64,000 bases of DNA from positions 5,394,001-5,458,000 of the forward strand of contig NC_046680.1 of assembly GCF_009870125.1 (NCBI RefSeq), given 5' to 3'. Shown in pieces: positions 12,008 through 23,600 of this stretch. The notes beneath the pieces are model-generated. The model ran no database searches. It was not told the origin of the DNA and was given only the letters and a program-made list of their open reading frames with translations. Numbering within the stretch: the stretch's first letter is position 1; every line of letters begins with the position of its first letter. The stretch comes from Drosophila pseudoobscura. Lineage: Eukaryota; Arthropoda; Insecta; Diptera; Drosophilidae. The translations under genes were made by a program, and so were the position numbers.

Positions 12008-14598
12008 ATGCAACAGTCCATAACGTAAATATTGTTCATTAGTTAGTACTCTTTCTACTGCATATTTTGGTTTTCCACAACAGATCCTATTTTAAGCAAA
12101 AATCCGATGTGCCGGAGAGCCCTGGCAAAGCCAGACCAGTTTCGAAGTAAGACCAAAAATGCATTTTATTTGAGACAATGCAACTCAAGTGTTTTAACAA
12201 TTTGTCGTATAGAATTAAGTCGGAGATTGATTTGGCTGAAAATGAACCCAAAATCAAGAGTGAAGATGAGACCTCTGAAGCTAATATTGAAGCAAACCGT
12301 ATTATTGATCCAAATCCGAGCACAATTGAAGCTATGGAAATCAAGGAGGAGCCGACAAGCAAAGTTGAACGGAAAGTAACAACAATTGGACTGAACTCCA
12401 CATCTAAAGATAACAAAGAGGAAGTGGAAAACTACGATCCTTCAAACGAAGCCTATCATCCCCTGGAGCACGCATACTGGAAGGCCAAAGCGGTGTAAGT
12501 ATATCCATTCTCAGAAAAACATAGCTTTCATTTAATGAAATAACCTTTTTTAGGACACCGTATTTGGCGTTAGCTCGAACGTTTCAAGTGATAGAGGAGA
12601 CCAAAGGCCGCCTCAAGATGATTGATACGTTAAGCAATTTTTTTTCCTCGGTTATGTTAGTTAGCCCAAATGACTTGCTGCCCAGTGTTTATCTCAGTAT
12701 TAACCAGCTGGCCCCCGCCTACGAGGGGCTGGAACTTGGTGTGGCTGAGACAACGTTAATGAAGGCAATCTGCAAGGCGACGGGCCGTAACTTGGCACAC
12801 ATCAAATCTCAAACGCACTTAACCGGCGACCTGGGCATTGTCGCCGAGCAGTCGCGCGTTTCGCAACGCATGATGTTTCAGCCTGCTCCACTGAACATCA
12901 GAGGAGTATTCAGCAAGCTAAGAGAAATAGCCAAGATATCTGGTCAGTCCAAGATGACTCTCGTCTATGATGTCTTTGTGGCCTGTCGATCATCTGAGGC
13001 TCGTTTCTTTATACGCTCCCTGATCGGCAAGTTGCGCATTGGCATCGCAGAGCAAAGTCTTCTCACTGCTCTTGCAATTGCTTTGGTGAAGAAAAATCAC
13101 ATTAACGACTGCAAGGTCAGCAAAATAGTCGACGTTTACAAAGATGAAATAACGGAGACTACGTTATTGCTGAAAACAGCATATAGGTAGGTACACAAGT
13201 TATCAGTATCTACATATTAAAATACGTACTTTCTAGCCAATGCCCCAACTACGACATTATTATTCCTGCAATATTGAAGTATGACATCAAGGAGCTCCAA
13301 GAACGTTGCCCCATGCACCCAGGCATGCCGCTGAGGCCAATGCTCGCACAACCAACAAAAGGAGTTCATGAGGTGTTTGAGCGCTTTGGAAGCATGCACA
13401 TAACGTGCGAATGGAAATACGACGGCGAACGAGCCCAGATTCACTGCAACGAGCGGGGAGAGATAAGCATATTCTCTCGCAACTCGGAGAACAACACGGC
13501 GAAGTATCCGGATTTGATTGCCAGGAGCAAAGGTTTCCTTAAGGGTGCAGTGCAGTCTTACATTATTGATAGCGAAATCGTTGCCTGGGACGTTGAGCGA
13601 AAGCAGATTCTGCCATTCCAAGTACTCAGTACGCGCAAAAGAAAAAACGTGGACATTGAAGAGATCAAAGTTCAAGTCTGTGTTTACATATTCGATCTTC
13701 TGTATATTAATGGTACGACCCTTGTCACAAGTCCATTATCCGAGCGCCGCAAGCTGCTGCTAGAACATTTCCAGGAAGTCGAAGGTGAATGGAAATTCGC
13801 CACAGCTCTGGACACTAACGATATGGATGAGGTGCAGCAATTTTTAGAGGAATCAGTTAAAGGTCGGTCGAGCATCAGTGTAGCCATTTCCAAATATTAG
13901 ATCGTTGATGTTCTTCCAGGCAATTGTGAGGGACTCATGGTCAAGACATTGGATGAGGAAGCCACGTATGAAATCGCAAAAAGATCAAGGAATTGGCTTA
14001 AGTTGAAAAAGGATTATTTGTCAAATGTGGGCGACTCGCTTGATCTTGTTGTAATTGGCGGCTACAAAGGAAAGGGACGACGAACCGGGACCTATGGCGG
14101 ATTTCTGCTTGCCTGCTATGACACCGAAAACGAGGAATACCAGAGCATCTGCAAAATTGGGACAGGTTCTATTTAATTTTATTAGTTTTATATTTAGATG
14201 AATCTCATTCACTAAATTGACTTCTTTCAGGGTTCACTGATGAAGATTTGCGGATACACTCTGAATTCTTAGGCAAACATGTCATACCCAGTGCCAAGTC
14301 ATACTTTAGATATGACTCAAGCCTGGAACCGGACCACTGGTTTGAGCCGGCTCAGGTTTGGGAAGTAAAGTGCGCAGACCTCTCCCTTAGCCCCATCCAT
14401 AGAGCAGCCATAGGCATCGTTGACACCGAGCGGGGTATTTCGCTGCGATTCCCCCGATTCATTCGAATTCGAGATGATAAGAGCAGCGAAAACGCAACAG
14501 ATGCCAATCAAGTAGCCCACATGTACCAGTCGCAGGATCAGGTTAAGAATAATCAGAGGACTTGTACACAGATGGATATGGAGAGCGAGTTCTACTGA
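12008..14598 (+). CDS. DNAlig1: DNA ligase I, replicative ATP-dependent ligase
   Basis: Seven exons, join(12008..12024, 12084..12146, 12213..12494, 12554..13186, 13237..13862, 13920..14165, 14231..14598), 744 residues. The protein opens MQQSITSYF, a PCNA-binding PIP box (Q..I..YF) that the first intron splits after only 17 coding bases. An acidic, lysine-rich linker follows to about residue 120, then the DNA-binding domain (to about 370). The catalytic motif I is EWKYDGER with the AMP-accepting Lys at about 392. Then come the adenylation domain (EGLMVK motif) and the OB fold. It seals Okazaki-fragment nicks in the nucleus. All introns are short (46-67 bases) and all phases close. It converges on Upf3, whose stop lies 58 bases further on. 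Confidence 0.95.
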
Positions 14599-14630
14599 CG
14601 CAACTGCCCCATCCCAAGAGTGAATGTTCA

Positions 14631-14646
14631 TTTATTTAAAAATAAA
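14631..14646. terminator. Bidirectional poly(A) signal between DNAlig1 and Upf3
   Basis: The 16 bases TTTATTTAAAAATAAA hold AATAAA on the minus strand (14631-14636, for Upf3) and AATAAA on the plus strand (14641-14646, for DNAlig1). DNAlig1 transcripts cut 10-30 bases downstream would run into the last Upf3 codons, so the two mRNAs probably overlap at their 3' ends. Confidence 0.75.
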
Positions 14647-14656
14647 CATATTTTTC

Positions 14657-16266
14657 TTATTTCACGATGGCCGGTTCGTTTGCACTGCAGCTATTTTCTG
14701 AAGACTTGGAGATACCCTGACAGGGCTTTGACTTATTGCGACGACCTGGCCTCTTGTTTTTCCTTGCCGGCTTCTCCTCAGCTAAAGAAACCTCTCCATC
14801 CGAAATTGGCTCGTCGCGCGATTTGGAGACGTCTTTGTTACCGTTTTGAGACTGATCTCCCGATCCCTTACGAACGCGAGCCTTTGGCTGATATATTGCA
14901 ATAGAAGGACGATCCTGCAACAAATAATATGATCATTTTTATTTTTTTCAAATTAAATGTTAGGGTGTTTGGTAATCACCTTATTTCGAATGCGACGCTC
15001 TTCGGATGATCGAAAGCTTGATTTCCGCGTATCATCGAAACTTTTTGACCTAGATGGACCGGCCGGCTGAACCGTAGTAGCTGCCGAATTGTCGTTTTCC
15101 GATTGATCGCTGACAGCTTGAACAGTTTTCTTTATGGTATCTGGAACGCTGATTTCTTCCTTCGATTTTGGCTGCGCTGCTTCCGAACAATCACCTACAT
15201 TCGTTTTCTTGGACGCTGATGGAAGCTCTTCACATTTTTTCAAATCAAATTTGCTTTCCTTTCTTAAAATAGCAATATCTCTTTCTGGCTTATTCGGATC
15301 TTTCTGCTGTTTCGATTTTTTACCATTTTTATTGCTGAAAGGCTTTTCCCTATCGGGGTTATCTTGGCGTTCAGGATTCTTTATATCTTTCTGGTCACGT
15401 TCGCGGTCCAGCTTTCGCTGCTCATGCTCTTCACGTCGACGTTGATCGCGCTCCGTCCGACGTTTTGACCGCGAGTTCTTTGCTCCTTCAGTTGTCTGAT
15501 TTTGGGATTGAGCATCTTTAGTGCCGCCTTTGGGCTTGGTGCCAGTATCCTTTCTAACGTCAGCAGTGGATTCTTTCGGCTTACTGCTTTCCGACTGTTC
15601 CATTAATCTGACTTGCTTTTGCTCCTCGCGGTGTTTCTTTTTCTCTTCATTCCGTTTTCGGGCTTCTTCCCGCCGCTTTTCCTTTTTGTTAGCTAGGTAT
15701 TGAAGCAAAGGGGTGGACCTCACCCTGTCGTCAGATTTTCGGTCGAACGTCAGGTCGATCTTAACTTCACCTATGCGGCTTGCCTCTTCTCTTTCATCAG
15801 CCAGCTTCTGAATAAAAGCCTGGTAGTGCGCCTCGGCCTCAATCGTGTTTACCTTGTCATCAGTTCGGGACTTGTTCTTAAGGAAGCACTGGAAAGGAGC
15901 ATACTCCACCATGGCATGGTATTCAACGCCATATTGATCAACGAAAACGTATCCATCAAATCGATCTCGAAATTGCAGAAGCTCGGTGTTATCCTTTGGG
16001 GTCATATCGATGTATGCCCGGCATGTCGCGTCATGACCCAGGGACCAATCTGCTTGGCAGTAATAGTACGAGTCGCTTTCCGACGGCAACGGCCCCACTT
16101 GATCCAAGAATTCCTTCTCCGTCATTGTCGGCGGCAAATGCCGCATCACTATCTTGACGGTCGGATTACTTTTTTCCTTCCTGTCTTTTCTCCTGTTTCC
16201 TCGCGATCTCTCTGGCTTACTCTCAGGATTACTAGCCTTTTGCTTTTCATCTTTATTTTCTGACAT
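14657..16266 (-). CDS. Upf3: Nonsense-mediated decay factor Upf3
   Basis: Two exons, complement(join(14657..14914, 14980..16266)), 514 residues. The Smg4/UPF3 RRM-like domain covers about residues 33-135 (KIVMRHLPPTMTEKEF, then ADWSLGHD and FRDRFDGYVFVD); it binds Upf2. A long charged middle rich in Lys, Arg and Glu follows. The intron falls within the motif RIRNK/DRPSIAIYQPKAR, which matches the exon-junction-complex binding motif of human UPF3B. The protein links exon-junction complexes to Upf1/Upf2 in NMD and shuttles between nucleus and cytoplasm. The start is the first ATG of the frame. A Motif 1 element lies 33 bases upstream of the ATG. Confidence 0.95.
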
Positions 16267-16298
16267 GTTGCCCCAAAATCAAAACAATGCTTGCTACG

Positions 16299-16308
16299 CA
16301 GTGTGACC
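16299..16308 (-). promoter_or_regulatory. Motif 1 (M1BP) core promoter element of Upf3
   Basis: CAGTGTGACC on the plus strand reads GGTCACACTG on the Upf3 strand. This is the Drosophila Motif 1 consensus (YGGTCACACTR) bound by M1BP at housekeeping promoters. GTATATTT words resembling Ohler Motif 6 lie just upstream (about 16,325-16,365), where the interspersed repeat begins. Confidence 0.8.
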
Positions 16309-16324
16309 GGGGATTTATCGTTAA

Positions 16325-16600
16325 AATATACTGTATCATTTTAAAAATATACCATAAATATACTGACGAATTCAAGTTCAATTATACTTATTCCTCAATT
16401 TTGATATTCCGACGACTATTACTAGCTAGGTAGATCTCTCAGTCCTGCCCACATAATTTTATACAATTGATGAATCAATTTTTACTTGATTGGCTTAATT
16501 TAAATACTTGCTTTTATTGGATTTTTATATACCGTTGAAAATGAAATTTAATAGATTGATGAAATTGACAAAATATACCATTATAAAGTATTAAAAATAC
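16325..16600 (+). repeat. Interspersed repeat copy beside the Upf3 promoter
   Basis: It begins with AAAATATACTGTATC / AATATACCATAAATATACTGACGAATTCAAG. Family landmarks follow: ATTCCGACGACTATTACTAGC, GATGAATCAATT, CTTGATTGGCTTA and TTTTATTGGATTTTTATA. The GTATATTT-rich end faces the Upf3 promoter. Non-coding. Confidence 0.75.
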
Positions 16601-16782
16601 CGGAACCAGCAGAGATGCCAGGATTCGTTCAGAAATGAACTACTTGTTGTTGTCTCACAAAAATCCAATGCTATTCCAAAATATTCTTTACTAAATTCAC
16701 CTTGAGCTGGCTCACCTCACGAAAAATAGATCAAAGTAAAGTCCAATTATTCCTGGCGCATCGCATCCATAGTCAACAAATA

Positions 16783-18213
16783 ATGGACATGCATGTGACC
16801 ACTGTTAACGTGCAATCGTACGGTTCGTCTTTAAAGTGTTGTGTTTGTGTGTACAACCGGGCACGTATGTTGCAAGCCATGCGAATGCAAAGGACTCCGG
16901 AAAACGCAAATGGAAAACTAGAAGAAACATCTAAAAAAACTCCAGATTTGTTGTGCAATTGCAAGGTGCAACGATATTGCAGTGTTGCCCATCTTACTGA
17001 AGATCTCATGGAGCACCGCGACTTCTGCCAGATTCTAAGGGAAGTCCAACAGGTGGAGAGCATTTCATTTCCTCATTTTCTGCAAGGAGTTGTTCTGTCC
17101 CGTACCATGCTGAACCAGGCCATTTCTCAGTTAAAGCTCATCCTGAGCGTCAAACTCCGGCGTCCTCTCTCCTTGCGCGAGAAAGAAATAATTGGAAATC
17201 CTGGTTACTGCGTTATTTGCTATCGAACCACGCCTCTAAATTCTTGCGCAGGATGTGAGGGCGTGGCCTACTGCTCTGAGTACCATCGGCAGCTCGACAA
17301 GGATAATCACACGCCGAAAGTGTGTCGAACCCTAGCCCTCGTCTACAGCCCCTACCGACTGCTCGAATCAAATCAATTTCAAATCAAAGAATTCCATAGA
17401 AGCAGCATCCTTCAAGAGACCAATCTTGTCGAGGCATTTTACAATGCTACTTTGCTAATGGTGAACGACAGCCCAAACAATCTTCAGCAGTACGATCTGC
17501 TTGCTGCTTGCTCTTCATTTAGTACCGTTTGCACCGTTTGCCTAGCTTTGACCCATTTGACCATTGTGGCTGAACCAGATAAGGCTGTCATCGTGTACAT
17601 TGTGGGAGCAACCAGTGAATGTCTACGCTACTTCGAAGAAATGCATCTAAAATTCTTCTTTCTCCAGTACGAAAGTGTACAAAATTTGGAATTGTACTTT
17701 ATTGGAAACATGATAGAGGCCCAAGAATCTGAGGAGTCAATTATTTGCGTAGGAGATCTAAAAAGAAAGGTTCTTAAACGGAATGTTCCTGGTACGTTTA
17801 CAAGTTTTTCAAAGACGACCAAAATAGATCCCACTCTGATTATAATGCTTCAGCTCGATTTAACAGGGATCGGAAATATGACCCCTCTTCTTGTTGGCCA
17901 ATTTTATCCTCGTTCTGTACAGATAGAGGAACCAGATGATCGCTATTGGCCGGAATGTCTCATTAAGATTCTTCAAACATATGGTGCGCCAATTTGTTTT
18001 ACATCTTTATCAAAGGTGCTAGCACTTTCCAATTATTCAGTATTCAACGATTTGGCCAGAGAGAACAACATTGTGATTAAACGATCGTACAATATCACTA
18101 AAAATCTCTATCGTGGAATATTGCCATTGCGCAATCATTGTGCCGAAGACTCTGAAATGATAGTGTACAACAACAACTATCTTGAGGTGATGTTTACGAA
18201 TCCAAAAAACTGA
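16783..18213 (+). CDS. Zinc-finger MYND protein of unknown role
   Basis: A single exon of 476 residues from the ATG at 16783. The frame extends upstream only to a TTG; two further in-frame ATGs follow within three codons. Residues ~19-82 hold a Cys-rich unit (LKCCVC, CNCKVQRYCS, HRDFC) and residues ~143-181 a second one (GYCVIC, SCAGCEGVAYCS, H...KVC), both of MYND zinc-finger type. The remaining ~295 residues have mixed alpha/beta character (AVIVYIVGATSE, LNLELYFIG-like, LIIMLQLDLTGIG). This suggests the C-terminal domain found with MYND fingers in Mss51-like proteins, but that is a guess. The gene has no introns, unlike most of its neighbours. I do not recognise a named orthologue. Confidence 0.8.
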   Translation: MDMHVTTVNVQSYGSSLKCCVCVYNRARMLQAMRMQRTPENANGKLEETSKKTPDLLCNCKVQRYCSVAHLTEDLMEHRDFCQILREVQQVESISFPHFLQGVVLSRTMLNQAISQLKLILSVKLRRPLSLREKEIIGNPGYCVICYRTTPLNSCAGCEGVAYCSEYHRQLDKDNHTPKVCRTLALVYSPYRLLESNQFQIKEFHRSSILQETNLVEAFYNATLLMVNDSPNNLQQYDLLAACSSFSTVCTVCLALTHLTIVAEPDKAVIVYIVGATSECLRYFEEMHLKFFFLQYESVQNLELYFIGNMIEAQESEESIICVGDLKRKVLKRNVPGTFTSFSKTTKIDPTLIIMLQLDLTGIGNMTPLLVGQFYPRSVQIEEPDDRYWPECLIKILQTYGAPICFTSLSKVLALSNYSVFNDLARENNIVIKRSYNITKNLYRGILPLRNHCAEDSEMIVYNNNYLEVMFTNPKN

Positions 18214-18291
18214 GATATTATTATGCATAAGACTAAACTCTTTGAAAGAGTTAATATCGACAAGTATACAATTCGTGTACTTAATAATCAA

Positions 18292-18314
18292 TAGATCTAG
18301 ATCTAGATCTAGAT
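18292..18314. repeat. Hexamer tandem repeat AGATCT
   Basis: About 3.8 copies of the palindromic hexamer AGATCT/CTAGAT, 80 bases after the stop codon of the MYND gene. Confidence 0.85.
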
Positions 18315-18827
18315 GGTACCCACATAAGGGGTATACAAAGTTGGCTTTGTTTAAGAGTTATATAAAATTCTGTTATATTCCATTGCAATTTAATAAATAT
18401 CTATTTTTAAGAAAAATATGTGAACAAATACGTTCGCATCTGTTACACTCCATTCTGAAATATGTGAACAAAGACTTGCTTATCTGCTATATTTCAATAT
18501 AATAAACATCGTTGAACTTTTAAATTGTATATTTGTAGTGCTCAGATTCGCCTCCATTTTAGGTGACCCCGAACGCAGCCCATGCCATAATTTCAGACAA
18601 TTTTTGTAAATTACATTATTGGTAATTTATTAGACAAATATAATTTGATACCTAAACTATAGCCTATAAATGTATTAAGTATAAATGCTCAGCTTAGCAA
18701 CGTGGCCATTAACATATTTTAGAAAGAACTAGGAATTCAAGCTTAATTTTTCGTACTCGCGGTCGTACGTCGCGTTTTAACTGAATTTTGTAGTCTGGAA
18801 AACTTAAATATTGGAGACGATACCGGT

Positions 18828-19872
18828 CTAAGATGCCTTCTTTGAAATTACAACAATTAGATCAATCAGCCAATAAAATGACTGATGAAGGTCTCCTTCG
18901 CAAAGATATGGAGCTTTCGTCCAGGACTCTACTTTGAAACCACAGTTTTCCAGGAGGTCCATAAATTTTGTGGCCTCTTCTTCGAAAGACGCTGGTCGTC
19001 CGTTGTTACTGCTTTCTAGGAGTGAACGAATAGGCAGATGCGAGGAATTTGTCTCAACATAATGCATATATGGAAGCACTAAGGCTATGACCGCTCGACC
19101 CGCTGGTGCGAGTGTATTGTGAATATCTTCCAAAAGTTTGAATGGGTCAAAACATCTATCTAGTACGTTGAGGCATAATATCAGCTCCATGTTTTGCAAG
19201 TCTCCAATCTCCGTAATCACATTGAAATTGAGTTTCTTCAGTCTATCTCGCATGGTCCAGCTAGCTTCCGTGGCAAACACTCTGAGGCTAGCATTTCCAC
19301 TTAGTTCAGCCACCGTGTTGGCCACTCGTAATGAGATTTCGCCGTCGCCGGCACCAATATCCAAAAGCGTAACCTAAAATACATTCGTAAAGTATTTTTT
19401 TCCAACATAAGTAAAATGGTTTGATCAAACCGGCTCCGATGTTGCGGAAAATCCTCCAGCTACAAGCAACTTGTTGAATTGATCCTCTGATAGAATAAAC
19501 ATTGAGCCACGCTTTAGAAAGCCATTGATATCGGTTTGAGTCATGAAAAACTGGAGAATTGACCGGGCTAATGCGTGCCATAAATGCAACCATATGTTTG
19601 CCGACAGTAATTTGGTTCGTTCCAGCCAGTGCACTGTGGTGCTATCCGGTTGCTCAAGGGCCACAAATTTCGACTGAAACCTGGGAGGCAACGCGTGAGC
19701 CAATGAGTACCACTGGAATTTGGAAGCAAGCAACTATTAGATCTGATCTGTTCAACAATCATAAAAACTCGGTCCATACCCTTCGGGTGTCTATGCTGTC
19801 CAGGGAGTTGTCATTGTGAAACTTAGCATGAATAACTCGGGCTAGAGTACCTCGCGGACGATAAATAGCCAT
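18828..19872 (-). CDS. Mettl9: METTL9/DREV-type protein histidine methyltransferase
   Basis: Three exons, complement(join(18828..19373, 19431..19733, 19780..19872)), 313 residues. The SAM-binding motif I is LLDIGAGDGE at about residues 135-144. LNVLDRCFDP, ALVLPYMHYVE and PYLCEGD are the signature blocks of the METTL9/DREV family, and GRGSMF-like SINGFLKRGSMFILS precedes the motif. Human METTL9 makes 1-methylhistidine at His-x-His motifs, so the same activity is inferred. The first intron is only 46 bases (19734-19779). Both donors are followed by a GTTTGA or GTATGG rather than GTAAGT. The frame closes exactly. It is divergent from Lpt. Confidence 0.9.
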
Positions 19873-20680
19873 CTTAATAGCTCATTTACATGTTCTTGTC
19901 TTATTTAAGCTTTCCTCTTGACTTTTTTTATTTTAATCTTATCACAATTTACTTTATGTACAAATAATCTCCTCGCTAACTAGAGATGGCCGATATATTT
20001 ATACATCGTGCATTGTATGGTCCATTGCACTACGTTTCAAGACCAGTGTAGTAAGGTAAACAAATTATTGTAGCGTTTAGTCTACCAGTGGTATTAGTGA
20101 AGAAGCTGTGACTCTTTTGTGCCAACACGCGCAACAGATTTAGATTAGCCAAAAACCAACAGAACATATCTAAACCAAGGCATATATTTTTCCCGCTCAC
20201 ATTGCACCCTTCTCCCATACGGTTTTTATAACTGGTCTCACTGCCTTAACTTGAAGAATAGTCCACCTCGACCATATTTAAACCAATGTGACATGTTGAT
20301 AATTACATGAATATGTAGTTGATATGTAGGAAAACTACCATGTAAAAAAGTTAATTTTGGAGAAATTTTGTTTGATCTTTTTTGTTGAAACCATATTTTA
20401 TATGCAGTCCAATAAAGAGAAACTGAAAATTAGCCAATCTTAGAGAAAATTGATTAATTTATTGGAGAAAATTATTTATTTAGTGCTGAGGCATCTATCT
20501 AGATAGTAACACTGTACCGAATACGAAACAGATGCAATAGTATTATGAGGTAAGGTAACCCACAGGTGAACTTTTTTAGTTCGTTCATGAACGACCCAAC
20601 AACACAAAATTAATGTATACAAAATAAAAGCGGTGAATTTATGTTGTTTTTACATTAAGCGCAAGGAATTAATAAAATAA
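19873..20680. other. Divergent promoter region between METTL9 and Lpt
   Basis: 808 bases with no coding potential. TTCAAGACCAGTGTAGT at about 20,035 resembles ACTTCAAGACCAGTATAGTC at about 56,510, a possible trace of a shared repeat. No clear Motif 1 or DRE was seen. Confidence 0.45.
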
Positions 20681-23600
20681 ATGAATACACACGTGGTGGT
20701 GAACGCTGAGGAGAAGCCTGCGGTTGGCGATGAACTTCCATACTCGCCAGAACAGTTTCCGGGAAAGGTGTGCTGTTTATGCAATCTCGGAGAAAGAAGT
20801 GCCTTGGGCCAGGGGACGATTCTCCAACTAAAGGCTCCCGCGGACATAAAAGATGAATATCCACCTGATCGGCTCACAGAAGATGGGAGTCGATCGTATT
20901 ATGGATCTAAACAGGAAGCGGCTTGCACTGCCGAGAGCAACTATGAATTGGACAAAATCGGGCAGGCGGAGGTCGTGCATCCTTCAAAGTTCCTCGACGA
21001 AGGATTCGTTTATGTGCATCGAATGTGTGTAATGTGGTCATTGCGTAAAAGCCAGATAGCCGACTCAGATGCCGCGTATTTTGTGAACCATATTGGCGAG
21101 TTCTTAAAACAGAAATGCAACTTCTGCGGCCGATATGGAGCCTCCATCAATTGCAAGATGAATTGCCGCCAAGTGCATCACTGGCCGTGTGCCGCTGCCG
21201 CCGGATGTCTGTTAATATTGGAGAGCTTTACAGTATTTTGCACTGAGCATTTGAGCCAAGTGCCTTTAATATGTAAGATTTAAAGATTAGTTACCATCCC
21301 TTGACTGTTGAACGATGAATTTGTCGCACTGTAGGTAGTGACAATAACGTTGAGTGTCTATCATGTTCTTCGTTGGGGGATCTATCGAAGCTGATAATGT
21401 GTAGCACCTGTGGAGACCATTTCCATTCCACCTGCATCGGCTTGGCCAATCTGCCAGGTAATGTTCTTACTTCAGCTCTGATTCTTTTCTCATTCCGTGC
21501 CACTTTTTTTGCAGACACTCGCTCTGGATGGAACTGCGCTCGCTGTACAAAATGCCAAATTTGTCGACAGCAAGACTCGAATGATTTGAAATACGTCAAA
21601 TGTGAGCAGTGTCAAAAGATATATCACGCCTCGTGTTTTCGACCCGTAATCTCAGCAATTCCGAAATATGGATGGAAATGCAATGTAAGTAGGATGTTAA
21701 TATATATGTTCATATGCATGCTGGTATGACATTTTAATATTTTAGCGCTGTCGAGTCTGCACAGACTGTGGATCCAGAACTCCCGGTGGTGGTAGCTCCT
21801 CTCGTTGGCATAGCCACTACACCATCTGCGATTCTTGTTATCAACAGCGAAATAAAGGATTTTCATGCCCGATTTGTCAAAAAGCATATAGAGCAGCATC
21901 ACATAAGGAAATGGTTAAATGTAGCTGGTGCCACAAGTATGTTTAAAGCATTGAGTCGTGTCCTGCATGGTTTCGTATTGTACATTTATGTATGCAATCT
22001 TTTTTAGGTTTGTACACAGTACATGTGATGAAGAAGCAGACCTTACGGCTTACCACAAGAAAAAAGAACAAAATCCTGACTATGATTACATCTGTCCGAA
22101 CTGTAAGCAAAATTCTTCTGGCCCTGCCCAGCCTCAACAGCTGATTGACTCGATCGTGTTAACTACCATGGACTCCTCAGCAGAGCAGTTGAGTGTAAAA
22201 GACCTAGAACTTGTTGATCCCTTAGAATCCAAGCCTATTGCGGATGTGTCCACTGATGATGTTCAGAAGATGCCCCCCACTGGGAAGAAGAAGATGTGTC
22301 TGTCAAACGTACGCGGAAAGAGTGGAAAATTTCTCCATCGCATGGGCGTACTCTCGCAAATAAACAAAAAACGCAGCACGCGTGGCAAAGGACGGACGAT
22401 TGTGCTGCCAAACCTGACAAGCGATCGTTATGCAAATCGAAATATGGATGCTGACCTAACCAGCGACAAGAAAATGGTATTATGCTCTACTCGCGACAAG
22501 TTCACGCTGAATCAGGATATTTGCGTGATGTGCGGTTCATTGGGTATTGAAAGTGACTCGGTAATGATCACCTGTGCCCAGTGCGGCCAATGCTATCACT
22601 CGTATTGTGCCAGTGTCAAGCCTTCTAAGGGAATTCTACAGAAGGGCTGGCGTTGCCTGGACTGTACGGTCTGCGAGGGATGTGGAAAGAAAAATGACGA
22701 AGCTCGGCTTCTTCTGTGCGATGAATGTGACATTTCATACCACATATATTGTGTCAATCCCCCACTGGAGACAGTTCCTTCTGGCAACTGGAAGTGTTCC
22801 TTCTGTACGCTGTGCCAAAAGTGCGGGCTGAATCCCACGGAAAAGAGTGATTATGGCGACTCCAACATGCCGGAGTGCCCCTCATGTACCAGCCAATCGT
22901 CGTGTTCAGTGTGTCGGAATCCTTACAGTACTGGGGAAATGATAATTCAGTGTGAAACCTGTGAGCTCTGGTCGCATTTCCTGTGTGACTCTATAAACGT
23001 TCAGCTCACTATTGAGTACTATGACCAAAACGTGTACAAGTGCTTGAAATGTCGTTGCGCTGGAAAGCCGCCGTTATCATTAAATGATGGAAAACCCGGT
23101 AGCTCCACACAGACACAGACCAATAAGGTTTCAGCTCATCCAGGCAGTGGAGCGGGTGGGGCAGAAGGAAAGAATGCAAGTGGCTCGGATCAAGGCCAAA
23201 TGACTTTGTCAAGTGATCTGGTCGAGAGCACTCCAGAAGCTATTCATTGGATAGACAATGTATGTCTGAGTGAAAATGGATTAACCATGATAAAGTCCCT
23301 ATCCACTGAGATCAAACGCAAGAGAAAGATGCGACAAACAATTGGCAATGGCAAGGACTCTCAAGGTGATGCTGCGACTGCTGAGGAAACTCAGAGTGAG
23401 AAGTACAAAGACGGCATGGTCTGGGATGGCACGGAGAATCCCATTCCTGAAGGTTTCACTATTACCACAAATGACGAAGGTGTGCATATTTTGCGCAAGA
23501 AACGGCAGCGCAACTTACAAAAATTAGGCATTGGTGGGTTCTCAGTTCGCAATCGAGCTCTCAAAAAGGACAGTGAAGATACACCAGTGGCCGACCAGCT

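Noticed and set aside
15700-16263. 187-codon open frame antisense to Upf3
   Set aside because: Its span mirrors the conserved Upf3 RRM coding exon, and the translation has no recognisable features beyond reverse-frame composition.
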